Of a DNA stretch of 64,000 nt, positions 33,816-44,300 are shown piece after piece (positions within the stretch are counted from its first letter, which is position 1; each line of letters begins with the position of its first letter). Under the pieces are notes generated by a model. That model ran no database searches, was not told the DNA's origin, and saw only the letters and a list, made by a program, of their open reading frames with translations. The DNA comes from Raineya sp. (GTDB lineage Bacteria > Bacteroidota > Bacteroidia > Cytophagales > Thermonemataceae), in assembly GCA_025454915.1 (NCBI GenBank), contig JALONN010000003.1:62001-126000 (forward strand). Direction: 5' to 3'. Position numbers and translations under genes: made by a program.

Positions 33816-34736
33816 TTGAAAAATAGAGTTCTATATTGTTTTCTGCTTTTTTTCACGACTGTTTGTAGCCAATTTGTAAAAGCTCAAAAACAAGATAGTG
33901 CAGAAATACGACCTGTACTGCGTTTTTTGGAGGACTCATTACATATTGGTAAGCCTACACCTGTTTCCCTGACATTTGATTATCCAAAGCAATGGCAGGT
34001 GGTTTTTTGTGATACTAATTTTTTATATGGAAACTTTGAATTACATGAAAAGAAATTCTTTCCTACAAAAACCAAGGCTCTTTTAAGCAGAGATAGTGCT
34101 GTTTACTGGCTCAGGAGTTTTGAAATAGATAAAATACAACGCTTGAGGCTACCTGTTTTTTTAATCAAACCACAGGGAGACTCATCTTTGGTGTATTCTA
34201 ATACAGATTCTATTGCGTTCAAAGAGCAAATTTCATCGAACAAACTTGATACTCTTGTATTACGTTCAGATACCACAATTGCTACACTTACTCCTAAAGT
34301 AAACTATCATGTTTGGATTTTCTGGACTGTTACAAGTATTTTTTTAGGAGTTGTGGTTTGGCTATTTTTTGGCGATTGGATTAAAAAACAAATAGTCTTG
34401 CTAAATCTGAAACGTAAACATATTGTTTTTGAAGATAATTTGGACAGGGATATTGCCAAAATACGTACTCGTAAACGTATTATTGATATAGAGCAGGCTC
34501 TGAATCTTTGGAAAAAGCACTTAGAACAAATTGAAAGCAAGCCTTTTAGTACATATACCTCTCGGGAAATCTTAGAAACACTGCCCATTACTAAATTAGG
34601 GGAAAGTCTTCAGAATATTGATAAAGCCATCTATGGAGCAATTATTGAGGATAGTTTAGATAATGATTTCTTATATCTTAAAAACTTAGCAAATAGGAGA
34701 TATATTCGTAGAAAAAAAGTAATTAGAGAAGGATAA
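33816..34736 (+). CDS. BatD-like envelope protein with one transmembrane segment
   Basis: The gene starts with TTG at 33816; the product begins MKNRVLYCFLLFFTTVCSQF and VKAQ, a good signal peptide. The exported part (about 24-160) shows a common Bacteroidota pattern (HIGKPTPVSLTFDYPKQW, FFPTKTKALLSRDSAVYWLR, FEIDKIQRLRLPVFLI), like the oxygen-tolerance protein BatD or its relatives. One membrane helix lies at about 165-187, followed by a basic cytoplasmic tail of 120 residues. BatD-type proteins act at the inner membrane with VWA partners; none is adjacent here. A hairpin terminator follows. Confidence 0.72.
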   Translation: MKNRVLYCFLLFFTTVCSQFVKAQKQDSAEIRPVLRFLEDSLHIGKPTPVSLTFDYPKQWQVVFCDTNFLYGNFELHEKKFFPTKTKALLSRDSAVYWLRSFEIDKIQRLRLPVFLIKPQGDSSLVYSNTDSIAFKEQISSNKLDTLVLRSDTTIATLTPKVNYHVWIFWTVTSIFLGVVVWLFFGDWIKKQIVLLNLKRKHIVFEDNLDRDIAKIRTRKRIIDIEQALNLWKKHLEQIESKPFSTYTSREILETLPITKLGESLQNIDKAIYGAIIEDSLDNDFLYLKNLANRRYIRRKKVIREG

Positions 34737-34770
34737 AAAAATACCCTCTAAATATTAGAGGGTATTTTTG
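34735..34770 (+). terminator. Intrinsic terminator
   Basis: An 11-base perfect stem (ATACCCTCTAA, 34741-34751, with TTAGAGGGTAT, 34755-34765), extended by flanking A and T runs, directly behind the BatD-like gene. Confidence 0.85.
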
Positions 34771-34906
34771 TTACTACAAAACACTTATCTTTTCTGTTGC
34801 TTGACAGAATAATATTCCAAAAATAGAAATCATTTTATCTCAAAAGTTCTCTTTTTTATTAAACCCCAAGAATAGTTTATGAAAGGAATATATTCGTTTA
34901 CCAAGA

Positions 34907-35638
34907 TTAAAAGTTAGGTTGTAGTAAATATTGAGAATAGAAATTATCAATCACGTCCACTGCTTCTTCAGCTGTATCAACAATACTAAATAAGTTTAAG
35001 TCTTCAGGATTGATATTGCGTTCAGCTTCTAAAAGAGTTGTTTTAATCCAGTCCATCAGACCTGCCCAATACGATTTTCCTACCAATACAATAGGGAAAC
35101 GCCCAATTTTCTTGGTCTGGATAAGGGTAAGGGCTTCAAAAAGCTCATCTAATGTTCCAAAACCACCAGGCATGACTACAAAACCTTGTGCATATTTAAC
35201 AAACATTACTTTTCTGACAAAGAAATAGTCAAAAGTAATGAGTTTATCAGGGTCGATGTAGATATTGCTGCTTTGTTCAAAAGGTAAAATGATATTAATA
35301 CCCACGGACTTTCCGCCACGAGCTTTGGCTCCTTTGTTACCTGCTTCCATGATACCAGGTCCACCACCAGTAATTACACCATAGCCCAAATCAACCAGTC
35401 TTGAGGCTATATCTTCGGCTGTTTTGTAATAAGGGTTATCGGGTTTGGTACGAGCCGAACCAAAAATAGAAACACAAGGACCTATACGAGCAAGTTTATC
35501 AAATCCATCCACAAATTCAGACATGATTTTGAACAATGCCCAAGAATTTGTACTTTTTATTTCACTCCAATCATGGTTTTTAAAAGCTTTTTTGATGCGA
35601 TTTTCATCTTCTAAACTTAGTTTAGTTTCTTCTGACAT
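34907..35638 (-). CDS. LOG-family protein (TIGR00730, nucleoside-5'-monophosphate phosphoribohydrolase fold)
   Basis: The 243-residue protein has the lysine decarboxylase-like/LOG fold: GGGPGIMEAGNKGA and the PGGFGTLDELFE motif that binds the nucleotide and holds the catalytic Arg/Glu. LOG enzymes release the base from cytokinin riboside monophosphate or AMP-like nucleotides; bacterial members often work on general purine nucleotides. The N-terminal 35 residues (EENRIKKAFKNHDW) are a helix typical of the longer bacterial branch. It is a single cytoplasmic gene. There is nothing to support a decarboxylase role. Confidence 0.9.
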   Translation of the reverse strand: MSEETKLSLEDENRIKKAFKNHDWSEIKSTNSWALFKIMSEFVDGFDKLARIGPCVSIFGSARTKPDNPYYKTAEDIASRLVDLGYGVITGGGPGIMEAGNKGAKARGGKSVGINIILPFEQSSNIYIDPDKLITFDYFFVRKVMFVKYAQGFVVMPGGFGTLDELFEALTLIQTKKIGRFPIVLVGKSYWAGLMDWIKTTLLEAERNINPEDLNLFSIVDTAEEAVDVIDNFYSQYLLQPNF

Positions 35639-35733
35639 ACAATTAAAAGGTTATCGAATGGTTGTTACAATAAATTAAAAATACTAAGCAATATACTAAA
35701 AATATGAGTTTTTCAAATGCTATAAGACAAAAA

Positions 35734-35757
35734 ATAAGCACCCAAATAGGTGCTTAT
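35734..35757 (-). terminator. Intrinsic terminator of the 35788 gene
   Basis: A 9-base stem (ATAAGCACC with GGTGCTTAT), followed on the minus strand by a T run. Confidence 0.7.
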
Positions 35758-35787
35758 CTTTAATTTTATAAAGAATATAGAGGCGTA

Positions 35788-36129
35788 TTAGTTGCCCCAG
35801 TGTACTATCATCTGACTAATTAAAAAACCATAAAGTCCGACTAAAAGTAACCAATAAGCATTTTTAATGTACTTAAATGGTAAAAACAATCCAGCGACAG
35901 CAATTACTGCTCCAAAACCCACACTCACAAGAGTAGGAACTTGCATCAGCATAAATAAGAAACTAAATAACATGCCCAATACAGGACCCATCATAAAACG
36001 TTTGGCATATTTAACGAATAACTTTTGTCGTCTGTAAAGTTTTTTTAAACTTTCAGGCTGTTCTAAGCTATTCTCAGGGCACACAAGCCATACACCATTG
36101 ACTAGAAAGAGCTTTTCGGGGTTTTTCAT
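35788..36129 (-). CDS. Small two- or three-TM membrane protein
   Basis: A 113-residue protein with a soluble, basic N-terminus (KLYRRQKLFVKYAKRFMMG) and hydrophobic segments at about 45-65, 66-85 and 93-110. I recognise no family, and no partner is adjacent. The start ATG is supported by the absence of earlier in-frame starts in a sensible context. The following 215 bases to the GMC gene contain no gene that I can see. Confidence 0.65.
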   Translation of the reverse strand: MKNPEKLFLVNGVWLVCPENSLEQPESLKKLYRRQKLFVKYAKRFMMGPVLGMLFSFLFMLMQVPTLVSVGFGAVIAVAGLFLPFKYIKNAYWLLLVGLYGFLISQMIVHWGN

Positions 36130-36344
36130 TTTTCATAAATGGTTTTTAAAGGTGAAAACTTTTATCTTTTTAAAGATAAGTTCAAAATTACTTAACATTG
36201 AGTTAACATACAAATATTTTGCCAAATTTTTTTTAATAGAATTTTTTTTAAATATATTTCAACGATACTCTGTATGGTCAATACGTAAAACAAAAGTATA
36301 AAGTTTTGTGTATTCTCTTGTAAACTATTCAAACGTATGCTGAT

Positions 36345-37973
36345 ATGTCATTTAGAAAAGATAAAAACTATGATTACATTATTGTAGGGGCAGGTTCTGC
36401 GGGTTGTGTACTAGCTAACAGACTCTCAGCAAACCCTGAAAATAGGGTTCTTTTAATAGAAGCAGGAGGGAAGGATACAAAGATGGAAATCCATATTCCT
36501 GCAGCTTATTCCAAACTGAATAGAAGTAGTGTAGACTGGGCTTTTTATTCCGAACCCCAAAGAAAAATTTTAAACAGAAAAATATTTCAGCCACGAGGAA
36601 AAGTATTGGGTGGAAGTAGTTCTACCAATGCGATGGCTTATATAAGAGGAAATGCTGAAGATTACAACGATTGGGCTTCTATGGGTTGTGATGGATGGAG
36701 TTTTGAGGAAGTATTGCCTTATTTTATAAAATCAGAACATAATGAAGATTATGAAAAATTAGATAAACGCTTTCATGGACAGGGTGGACTGCTCAATATT
36801 CGGTCAGCTTACTCACATCACAGTGTATCAGAGTCATTTATAGAAGCCTGTATAGAGTCAGGAATGCCTTTAAATCCTGATTTCAATGGGGAAAGTCAAG
36901 AAGGCGTAAATTTTTTTCAGTTTACTATTAAAAACCAAAAAAGACATAGTACAGCCACAGCATTTTTAAAACCTATTCAGAACAGAACAAATTTGGATGT
37001 TTTAACCAATGCCCATGTTGGGAAAATTCTGATAGAAGAGCATGAGGCTTGTGGTGTTGAAATGATATCAGAGAATGGTTCATATAAAATCTATTGTGAT
37101 AAAGAAGTAATTGTATCAGCGGGGGCATTTGGTTCGCCTCAACTATTAATGCTTTCTGGTATTGGAGACGCAACTTTTTTAAAAAAGCAGGGTATCGAAG
37201 TCAAAAAAGATTTAATAGGAGTAGGTAAAAACCTACAAGACCATTGTTTTGCTATTGTAAGTAGCTCATCTAGAATAAATACAGCCAACCACGACCTAAA
37301 GATTCATAACCAACTGAAAGGAGTTTTAGAATATTTTTTATTCAAAAAAGGAGTAGCTACAGCCTCACCCCTTGAAGCCAATGCGTTTATGAGGCTTGAT
37401 AGCCAGACTGACCGTCCTGATATGCAATTTCATTTTGTACCAGCTCATTTAGGAGGTTATGGCGTTGATTTATACAACTTGAATGAGTATCCTACTCACA
37501 GTGGTTATACAATTTTGGCTACTTTACTACGTCCCGAAAGCAGAGGATATGTGAGTATTCAGTCAAAAAATCCGTTGGATGCTCCTGTTATACAACCCAA
37601 CTACTTGGATACTGAAAAAGACCAAAAAACATTAATACAAGGAGTAAAAAAGGCATTTGAGGTAATGCAAGCCAAAGCATTCGATAAATTTAGGAAAGAA
37701 GTATATTTTCCTAAAAATATTGAAAATGAGACAGCTATTTTGGAACATATTCATAAAACTCTCGAATGTGTGTATCATCCAATAGGAACCTGTAAAATGG
37801 GAACAGAAAATGATGAAATGAGTGTTGTAAACAGTCATTTGCAGGTAAAAGGCGTCAGAAGATTAAGAGTAGTGGATGCATCTATTATGCCCCAAATTAT
37901 TACAGGCAATACAAATGCTCCTGTCATTATGATTGCCGAAAAAGCAGCAGATATGATTTTAAAAACAAAGTAA
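36345..37973 (+). CDS. GMC family FAD-dependent oxidoreductase (choline/alcohol dehydrogenase type)
   Basis: The 542-residue protein is full length for the glucose-methanol-choline family: FAD-binding YDYIIVGAGSAGCVLANRLS at the N-terminus, PRGKVLGGSSSTNAMAYIRG (GMC signature 1), GAFGSPQLLMLSGIG (signature 2), and a C-terminal catalytic region with HPIGTCKMG and TGNTNAPVIMIAEK. It oxidises an alcohol to an aldehyde, often choline-like or other primary alcohols; betaine synthesis cannot be assumed without betB. It heads a same-strand cluster with a CoA-transferase 10 bases downstream. Confidence 0.92.
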   Translation: MSFRKDKNYDYIIVGAGSAGCVLANRLSANPENRVLLIEAGGKDTKMEIHIPAAYSKLNRSSVDWAFYSEPQRKILNRKIFQPRGKVLGGSSSTNAMAYIRGNAEDYNDWASMGCDGWSFEEVLPYFIKSEHNEDYEKLDKRFHGQGGLLNIRSAYSHHSVSESFIEACIESGMPLNPDFNGESQEGVNFFQFTIKNQKRHSTATAFLKPIQNRTNLDVLTNAHVGKILIEEHEACGVEMISENGSYKIYCDKEVIVSAGAFGSPQLLMLSGIGDATFLKKQGIEVKKDLIGVGKNLQDHCFAIVSSSSRINTANHDLKIHNQLKGVLEYFLFKKGVATASPLEANAFMRLDSQTDRPDMQFHFVPAHLGGYGVDLYNLNEYPTHSGYTILATLLRPESRGYVSIQSKNPLDAPVIQPNYLDTEKDQKTLIQGVKKAFEVMQAKAFDKFRKEVYFPKNIENETAILEHIHKTLECVYHPIGTCKMGTENDEMSVVNSHLQVKGVRRLRVVDASIMPQIITGNTNAPVIMIAEKAADMILKTK

Positions 37974-37983
37974 AATACTAAAC

Positions 37984-39198
37984 ATGAACAGAAAACCAGC
38001 TCAAGGTCCTTTACAGGGCATTCGTATTTTAGATTTAACCAGATTATTACCAGGTCCTTTAGGCACAATGCTTATGGCAGATATGGGAGCTGAAGTTATT
38101 AAAATTGAAAGCCCTAATCAGCCAGACTACGTCCGAAATTTCCCGCCTGTATATGAAGTCAATAATCAAGAATTTTCAGCAAACTATCTGGCTTTCAATC
38201 GTTCTAAAATAAGTTTATCTTTAGATTATACCCAGCCCGAAGGCAGAGAAGTATTTTTGGAACTTGTTAAAACAGCTGATATTGTGGTGGAGCAATTCAG
38301 ACCTAAATATTTGGATAAATTTGGAATCGGTTATGAAGATGCCAAAAAAGTAAATGAGAAAATTATTTATGTATCCATTACAGGCTATGGACAAACAGGA
38401 GAGTATAGCCATTTTGCAGGACATGATCTGAATTATATCAGTTATGCAGGTATTTTAGGGCAAATAGGTGCTAAAAATCAAGCTCCAACTATTCCTGCTG
38501 TTCAGATGGCAGACGTGGCAGGAGGCTCATATATGTGTGTAATAGCCTCTCTTTCAGCTTTACATGCAAGAAATACCACACAAAAAGGGCAACACGTGGA
38601 TGTATCCATGACAGACGCCATTATGCCATTGCTTACAGTCCCCTTTACCTATTATCAGGCTACCAAACAAGTACAAAAACGTGGCGAAACACCCCTTTCA
38701 GGTATGTTTCCTAACTATCATGTGTATGCTTGTAAAGATGGTAAATATATTGCACTGGCTACTTTGGAAGCTAAATTTTGGATGAAATTCTGTCAGATAT
38801 TCCAAAAACCTGAGTTTTTAGGTTTTGCAATGCCTCAGGATGAAGAAATAATGCAAAAGAATAAAGAAACATTGGCTGAGTTTTTCAAGACTGAACCAAG
38901 GGATTATTGGCTCAAAATTAGTGAGGAGAACGACTTGCTCATCAGCCCTGTTTATGAAATAGATGAAATAGAACATGACAAACACCTCAAAACCAGAGAA
39001 ATGTTTGTAGAAACACATCATCCTGAAATTGGAGTGGTGAAGGAGTTGGGTGTACCTTTAAAGTTTTCAGAAACCAAAGCCACACCTGCTTGGATTGCTC
39101 CAAATTTGGGAGAGGACACTCAAAGCATCTTAGAAATGCTGGGTATTTCTCAGGAAACACTTCAAATACTCCAAGAAAAGAAAATAATTACATTTTAG
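37984..39198 (+). CDS. CaiB/BaiF family (class III) CoA-transferase
   Basis: The 404-residue protein matches the family III CoA-transferases (formyl-CoA, carnitine, bile acid): GPLQGIRILDLTRLLPGPLGTML at the start, ADMGAEVIKIESP, the catalytic aspartate D177 in VQMADVAGGS, and YGQTGEYSHFAGHDLNY. It transfers CoA between acids without free acyl-AMP; the acid is not identifiable. It begins 10 bases after the GMC gene, consistent with an operon that oxidises an alcohol and activates the product acid. Confidence 0.93.
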   Translation: MNRKPAQGPLQGIRILDLTRLLPGPLGTMLMADMGAEVIKIESPNQPDYVRNFPPVYEVNNQEFSANYLAFNRSKISLSLDYTQPEGREVFLELVKTADIVVEQFRPKYLDKFGIGYEDAKKVNEKIIYVSITGYGQTGEYSHFAGHDLNYISYAGILGQIGAKNQAPTIPAVQMADVAGGSYMCVIASLSALHARNTTQKGQHVDVSMTDAIMPLLTVPFTYYQATKQVQKRGETPLSGMFPNYHVYACKDGKYIALATLEAKFWMKFCQIFQKPEFLGFAMPQDEEIMQKNKETLAEFFKTEPRDYWLKISEENDLLISPVYEIDEIEHDKHLKTREMFVETHHPEIGVVKELGVPLKFSETKATPAWIAPNLGEDTQSILEMLGISQETLQILQEKKIITF

Positions 39199-39257
39199 AC
39201 TCCTGAAATTGCAAGCTTTGTTTTATCTTTGGCTCAATTTTTTATGAAAATTGAGAA

Positions 39258-40022
39258 ATGGAGATAGAAATAGTCTTAGCTGCTTTGTTTGCGTTTTTAG
39301 CTGGTTTTGTAGATGCTGTGGTAGGAGGAGGAGGGCTTGTGCAAGTCCCTGCTTTATTTGTGATATTCCCTCATTTTTTAGTGCCTCAGGTAATTGCTAC
39401 CAATCGTTTTGCTTCAGTGATGGGGACATCTGTGGCAGTTTGGCAATATTTAAGAAAAGTAAAAATAGATTTTAAAGCTGTAATTCCTGCTGCTATTGGG
39501 GCTGCAGGAATGTCTTTTTTAGGAGCTAAAGCCTCAAGCGTGATAGATGCAAGTATTTTAAAGCCTGTGATTCTTGTTTTAATGCTTGGAATCGTTATTT
39601 ATACATATACTCAAAAACAACTCGGAGAAACTTCTAAACTGCATCCATCCTTTAATAGAGTTTATACCTATAATTTTCTAATTGGAGCTATGATGGGATT
39701 TTACAATGGCTTGATTGGACCTGGAACGGGAAGTTTGCTTGTTTTTGCACTTGTAAGTATAGTGGGGTATAATTTTTTGATGGCATCTGCAAAAGCTAAG
39801 ATTATCAACGTGATCGCAGATATATTCTCCTTAATTGCTTTTCTGATGGGTGGATTTGTTGTGTTTAAAGTAGCTATCCCTATGATGGTCTGTAATATGG
39901 CTGGTTCTTATCTGGGAAGCAGAATGGCAATTCTGAAAGGTAATACCTTTGTAAGAAAATTTTTTCTGATTGTAATTTTGCTTCTGATAACCCGTTTTGC
40001 CTACGATATTTTCTTCAAATAA
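39258..40022 (+). CDS. TauE/SafE (TSUP) family anion exporter
   Basis: A 254-residue inner-membrane protein with about seven to eight hydrophobic segments and the TSUP signatures AFLAGFVDAVVGGGGLVQVPAL (N-terminal repeat) and GFYNGLIGPGTGSLLVFAL (C-terminal repeat). The family exports or imports sulfite, sulfonates or organic anions such as sulfoacetate. In the cluster it could move a substrate or product of the CoA-dependent pathway. The start ATG at 39258 lies 60 bases after the CoA-transferase; a TATCTTTG element just upstream might be a promoter. Confidence 0.9.
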   Translation: MEIEIVLAALFAFLAGFVDAVVGGGGLVQVPALFVIFPHFLVPQVIATNRFASVMGTSVAVWQYLRKVKIDFKAVIPAAIGAAGMSFLGAKASSVIDASILKPVILVLMLGIVIYTYTQKQLGETSKLHPSFNRVYTYNFLIGAMMGFYNGLIGPGTGSLLVFALVSIVGYNFLMASAKAKIINVIADIFSLIAFLMGGFVVFKVAIPMMVCNMAGSYLGSRMAILKGNTFVRKFFLIVILLLITRFAYDIFFK

Positions 40023-40031
40023 TCAAAAACT

Positions 40032-40652
40032 ATGACTAAAAGAGAACAATCTAAACAAAAAAGACGTGAACGCATTGTTGAAGTAGCAGAAAAGCTGTTT
40101 TTTGAAAAAGGGATCAACAATGCTACCATGGATGAAGTGGCTCAACTGACTAAATTTAGTAAAGCGACTGTTTATAGCTATTTTCCAAGTAAAGACGAAC
40201 TTTTCTTTACCATCTGCCAAAGAGGGAACGAAATTTTACAACAAAAGCTTGATGAAGTAACTGAAAATCATGTTTTAGGGGTAGATAAAGTTCGAGCCAT
40301 TGGCTTTGCTTTTTTCGATTTTGCCAACAATTATCCTCATTACTATCGTTTTATCTCTTATTTTGTTTCAGGAAGTGATTTTGCCATTCCTGAAGAAATG
40401 GAGTCTAAAATGTTGCATCTGGATAAAACACTTACCAAATGTATCGAATTAGGCATTCAAGATGGTAGCATCAAGCCTGTGAATGCTTTATTGGTTTCCA
40501 AGTGTTTGTGGGCAATGGCAACAGGGACTCTACAACTCATTTTTCAGAAAGGAGAATTATTAGAAAAACATCTTTCTATTGATAAACAAAGTATTTTTCA
40601 AACATTTTTTCAGTTACTTGAAGCGAGTTTGGCAACAGAATTAGCAAACTAA
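40032..40652 (+). CDS. TetR/AcrR family transcriptional regulator
   Basis: The N-terminal helix-turn-helix is clear (VAEKLFFEKGINNATMDEVA then QLTKFSKATVYSYFPSKDELFF), followed by an all-helical ligand-binding domain, 206 residues in total. TetR proteins usually repress neighbouring genes until a small ligand binds. It starts nine bases after the exporter and is last in the GMC-CoA transferase-exporter cluster, so it is the natural candidate to control it, although an operator is not visible. Its 3' end overlaps the end of the convergent carbonic anhydrase gene by four bases. Confidence 0.92.
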   Translation: MTKREQSKQKRRERIVEVAEKLFFEKGINNATMDEVAQLTKFSKATVYSYFPSKDELFFTICQRGNEILQQKLDEVTENHVLGVDKVRAIGFAFFDFANNYPHYYRFISYFVSGSDFAIPEEMESKMLHLDKTLTKCIELGIQDGSIKPVNALLVSKCLWAMATGTLQLIFQKGELLEKHLSIDKQSIFQTFFQLLEASLATELAN

Positions 40653-41170
40653 TTCTGTTCCTTTTCCTTAAACCAACTGGCGTACATAGGATAGTTGTTA
40701 GCAATTCTTTGTATTTCAGATACTTTATCGCCAACAGGCTTTAAAAATTTAGCAGGATTTCCAGCCCAGATACTACCAGCATCAATTTTTGTATTGGCTG
40801 GCACAATGGCTCCAGCTGCAATAATACAGCCTTCTCCAATATGAACATTATCCATAATAATGGCTCCCATACCAATGAGTACATTGTCTTCGATTGTACA
40901 GCCATGAATAATAGCATTATGAGCCACAGAAACATTATTTCCCAAAATAGTCTTTGACTTCTGGTATGTACAATGTACCACCACACCATCCTGAATATTA
41001 CAATTATTGCCCATTTTGATGGTATTTACATCGCCACGTACTATGGCATTAAACCAAACAGTACAATTATCACCCATTTCTACTTCTCCAACCACAGTTG
41101 CATTGGGAGCTATAAAACAATTTTCTCCAAATTTAGGAGTAAAACCACGAACAGATAAAATAAGAGCCAT
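40649..41170 (-). CDS. Gamma-class carbonic anhydrase-like hexapeptide protein
   Basis: The start at the ATG 41168-41170 (MALILSVRGFTPKFGENCFI) is the one conserved in the family; the frame continues upstream to 41236 with unlikely sequence. The 173 residues form a left-handed beta helix with hexapeptide repeats. The likely zinc ligands are the histidines in VVVHCTYQ and SVAHNAIIHGC. Such proteins (YrdA/PaaY-like) are gamma-carbonic anhydrases or related enzymes; activity cannot be judged. It is a single cytoplasmic gene. Confidence 0.92.
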   Translation of the reverse strand: MALILSVRGFTPKFGENCFIAPNATVVGEVEMGDNCTVWFNAIVRGDVNTIKMGNNCNIQDGVVVHCTYQKSKTILGNNVSVAHNAIIHGCTIEDNVLIGMGAIIMDNVHIGEGCIIAAGAIVPANTKIDAGSIWAGNPAKFLKPVGDKVSEIQRIANNYPMYASWFKEKEQN

Positions 41171-41360
41171 AAATAATTCTGAGTGAAAGTGTTTACAATA
41201 ATAAAAAGATATTTTATATCTGTAAAATTTGTACAAAAATTAGAAATATTCTAAATTGCAAAATATTCTTTTGTATAATTTTCTTGAAAAAGAATGTTCT
41301 ATACAAAAAACTACTACTATCCATTTTTTTATTCTTACACAAATACCATTTTATGTACCC

Positions 41361-44300
41361 ATGAAAAAATTATATCTTAGTATTATCCTCTGCTATTTGT
41401 CATTAGCACTGGTGGCTCAAAATTATCGATTAGAACTACAATCTGGTAATCAGCCATCTAAAATAGCTGTGGAGCAGTTTACTGCTCAAAGACAAGTATT
41501 TACCCAATCAAGATTTGGGACAGGTACGTATGTGATTCTGCAATTTCATAAGATTCCTAATGAAACAGCAAAAGCTAATATTCAAAATAAAGGAATAACT
41601 TTATTAAATTATCTGCCTAATTATGCTTTTTGGGCATATTTACCAGATAATATCAATGCAGAAGCACTTAAGAATTTGGGTGTGAAAGATATTTACCCTT
41701 ATGGAGCAGAAGATAAAATATCAATTGCTTTTAAAGGGAAAAATAAACCTTTATGGGCTATTAAAGAAAGTGGCAAATATGATATATACATTCAGTTGTA
41801 TAATAATGTTGGTATAGAACAGGCTAAAAACATTTTGAAAAATTATACTTGGATAAAGATTCTCAATGAAAAAGCAATGTCTAATACAATGGAATTGCGT
41901 ATTCCTGTTGAAAAACTAAGTCAGATTGCTCAAATCCCTGTAGTATTTTATGTAGAGCCTACAAATCCTGAGCCATATTTAGAAAACAGAGAAGCAACCA
42001 GTAACCATCGTGTGAACTTCTTGAATTCTGAATATGCTGCAGGTAGAAAATATGATGGTACAGGTGTAGTAGTTTCTATGGGAGATGATGGTACAGCAGA
42101 TAGCCATATGGATAAAAAAGGCAGAGTTACAAATAATACTTCTACTAATGATGGTGACCATGGTGACCATGTATCTGGTATTATTATGGGAGCAGGTAAT
42201 ATCAATCCTCTTATGAAAGGACAGGCTCCAGGTGCTAATTTAGAAACATATTTGTATCATGGTGATATAGATAATATGCCAACACCTTATACCACCAAAA
42301 ACGTACGTATAACATCACACTCTTTAGGAGAAGGCGTAAATGCAGGCTACAATTCTGCAGCTGTTAATGTGGATCAGCAAATTCGCCAGTATCCTGATTT
42401 AATGCACGTATTTTCTTCAGGTAACTCTGGTTCAGGGTATTTTACGATTACAGGTGGTAGAAAAGCAGGTAAAAATGTAATGGCAGTTGGAAATTTATCT
42501 AAAACAGATGTAATCAGTGGCTCAAGCAGTCGAGGACCTGTTGGTTCAGGAAGTGTTGATGGGCGTTTAAAACCTGAAATTTGTGCTGTTGGTTCAAGTG
42601 TTCTTTCAACTGTAGAAAATAATAATTATGGAAATAAGAGTGGTACATCTATGGCTTGTCCTGCTATTTCGGGAACGCTGGCTGTTATGTATCATGCTTA
42701 TAAAAGCCTGAATAGTAATAATAATCCATCTTCTGCTTTGATTAAAGCTATTTTAATGAATACAGCAGACGATTTAGGCAATGCAGGTCCTGACTATATC
42801 TATGGTTATGGTAGAGTAAATGCTCGTAGAGCTGTACTTACATTAGAAGGTAATAGATATTTTGAAAATAATATCAGTCAGGGAGGTAATAACACACATA
42901 CTATTAATGTACCTGCTGGTACAAAACAACTTAAAGTAATGGTTTATTGGAATGACTATGAAGGCACAGCTGCTGCGGCTACTCCTTTAGTCAATAACAT
43001 CAACATGACTGTTACAACACCTGCTTCTACCACTATCCAGCCTTGGATATTAGACCCTGCAAACCCTAGTAGTTCGGCTACAAGAGGTGTAGATAATAGA
43101 AATAACTCAGAACAAATTACAATTGATGACCCTGCTACAGGCAATCATACTGTTAATATTGCAGGAACAACAATTCCTCAAGGTCCTCAAAATTATGTAG
43201 TAGTGTACGAATTTGTAAAAGATGAAATTGTAGTAACTTTTCCTCTTGGTGGAGAATCTTTTCACCCATCTGAAAATGAAGTCATAAGATGGGATGCTTG
43301 GGGTACAGATGGTAATTTTACTTTGGAATATTCTACAAATAATGGTACAAGCTGGACAAATATTACTACTGTAGCTGGTTCTGCTCGTTCATTTACTTGG
43401 GCTGTACCCAATGCACCATCAGGACAGGCACTTGTAAGAGTAACAAAAGGAGCTTTAAGCTCACAAAGTATTGCAAACTTCTCTATTCAAGCTCCTCCCA
43501 CAGGACTTACCTTGGTAGCTGCTTGTAATGGAGTATCTGTATCTTGGACAGCTTCGGCAGGAGCAACTGGTTACGAAGTATTTAGGCTTGGAACAAAATA
43601 TATGGAATCTGTAGGTACAACAACAACTACTTCTTTGGTTGATCCTGTAGCTACTGGTAGTACTTACTGGTATGCCGTAAGAGCTTTAGGAGCAAATGAT
43701 TCTAAAAGTAGAAGAACATTAGCCCAATCATTTGCTTATAATAGTGTTGTGTGTGCAACAGATGCAAGTATTTCTAATATTACCCCCAAAGGAAATCTGT
43801 GTATACTTACATCTTCCTCCAATATACAGATTACAGTATCTAATGCTGGTACAAATGTTTTAAATAACCTAACTATAAACTATACAGTTAAAAAAGCAGA
43901 TAACAGTATTGTACATACAGGTTCAGCCAATATTGCAACTCTTACTCCAAGTGCAACCCAAAATATAAGCTTTACAGCGGACTTGGGTAGAGTAAATGAA
44001 AATTATACGATTGAAGCAACTGTTACAACAGCAGGAGATGCCAATACAGCTAATAATACATTATCTGTAACTGCATTTAATGCAGGTGTAAATGTAGCTA
44101 TTACACAAGATGGCTCTAAAATCGTAGCTACATCTGGGTATAGAAATTATCGTTGGTTTTTGAATGGTGCATTGATAGCTTCAACAGGAACAGTAAATGA
44201 GCTAAATATCAGTCAGACAGGAACATACAAAGTAGAAGCTCAATCTACAGCATCAACTTGTAAAAACACATCTGTTGATTTTGCTGTAACAGTACTTGCT

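Noticed and set aside
36345..37973. Choline dehydrogenase (betA) as a firm name
   Set aside because: GMC enzymes with these motifs act on many alcohols, and betB is not adjacent, so I give only the family.
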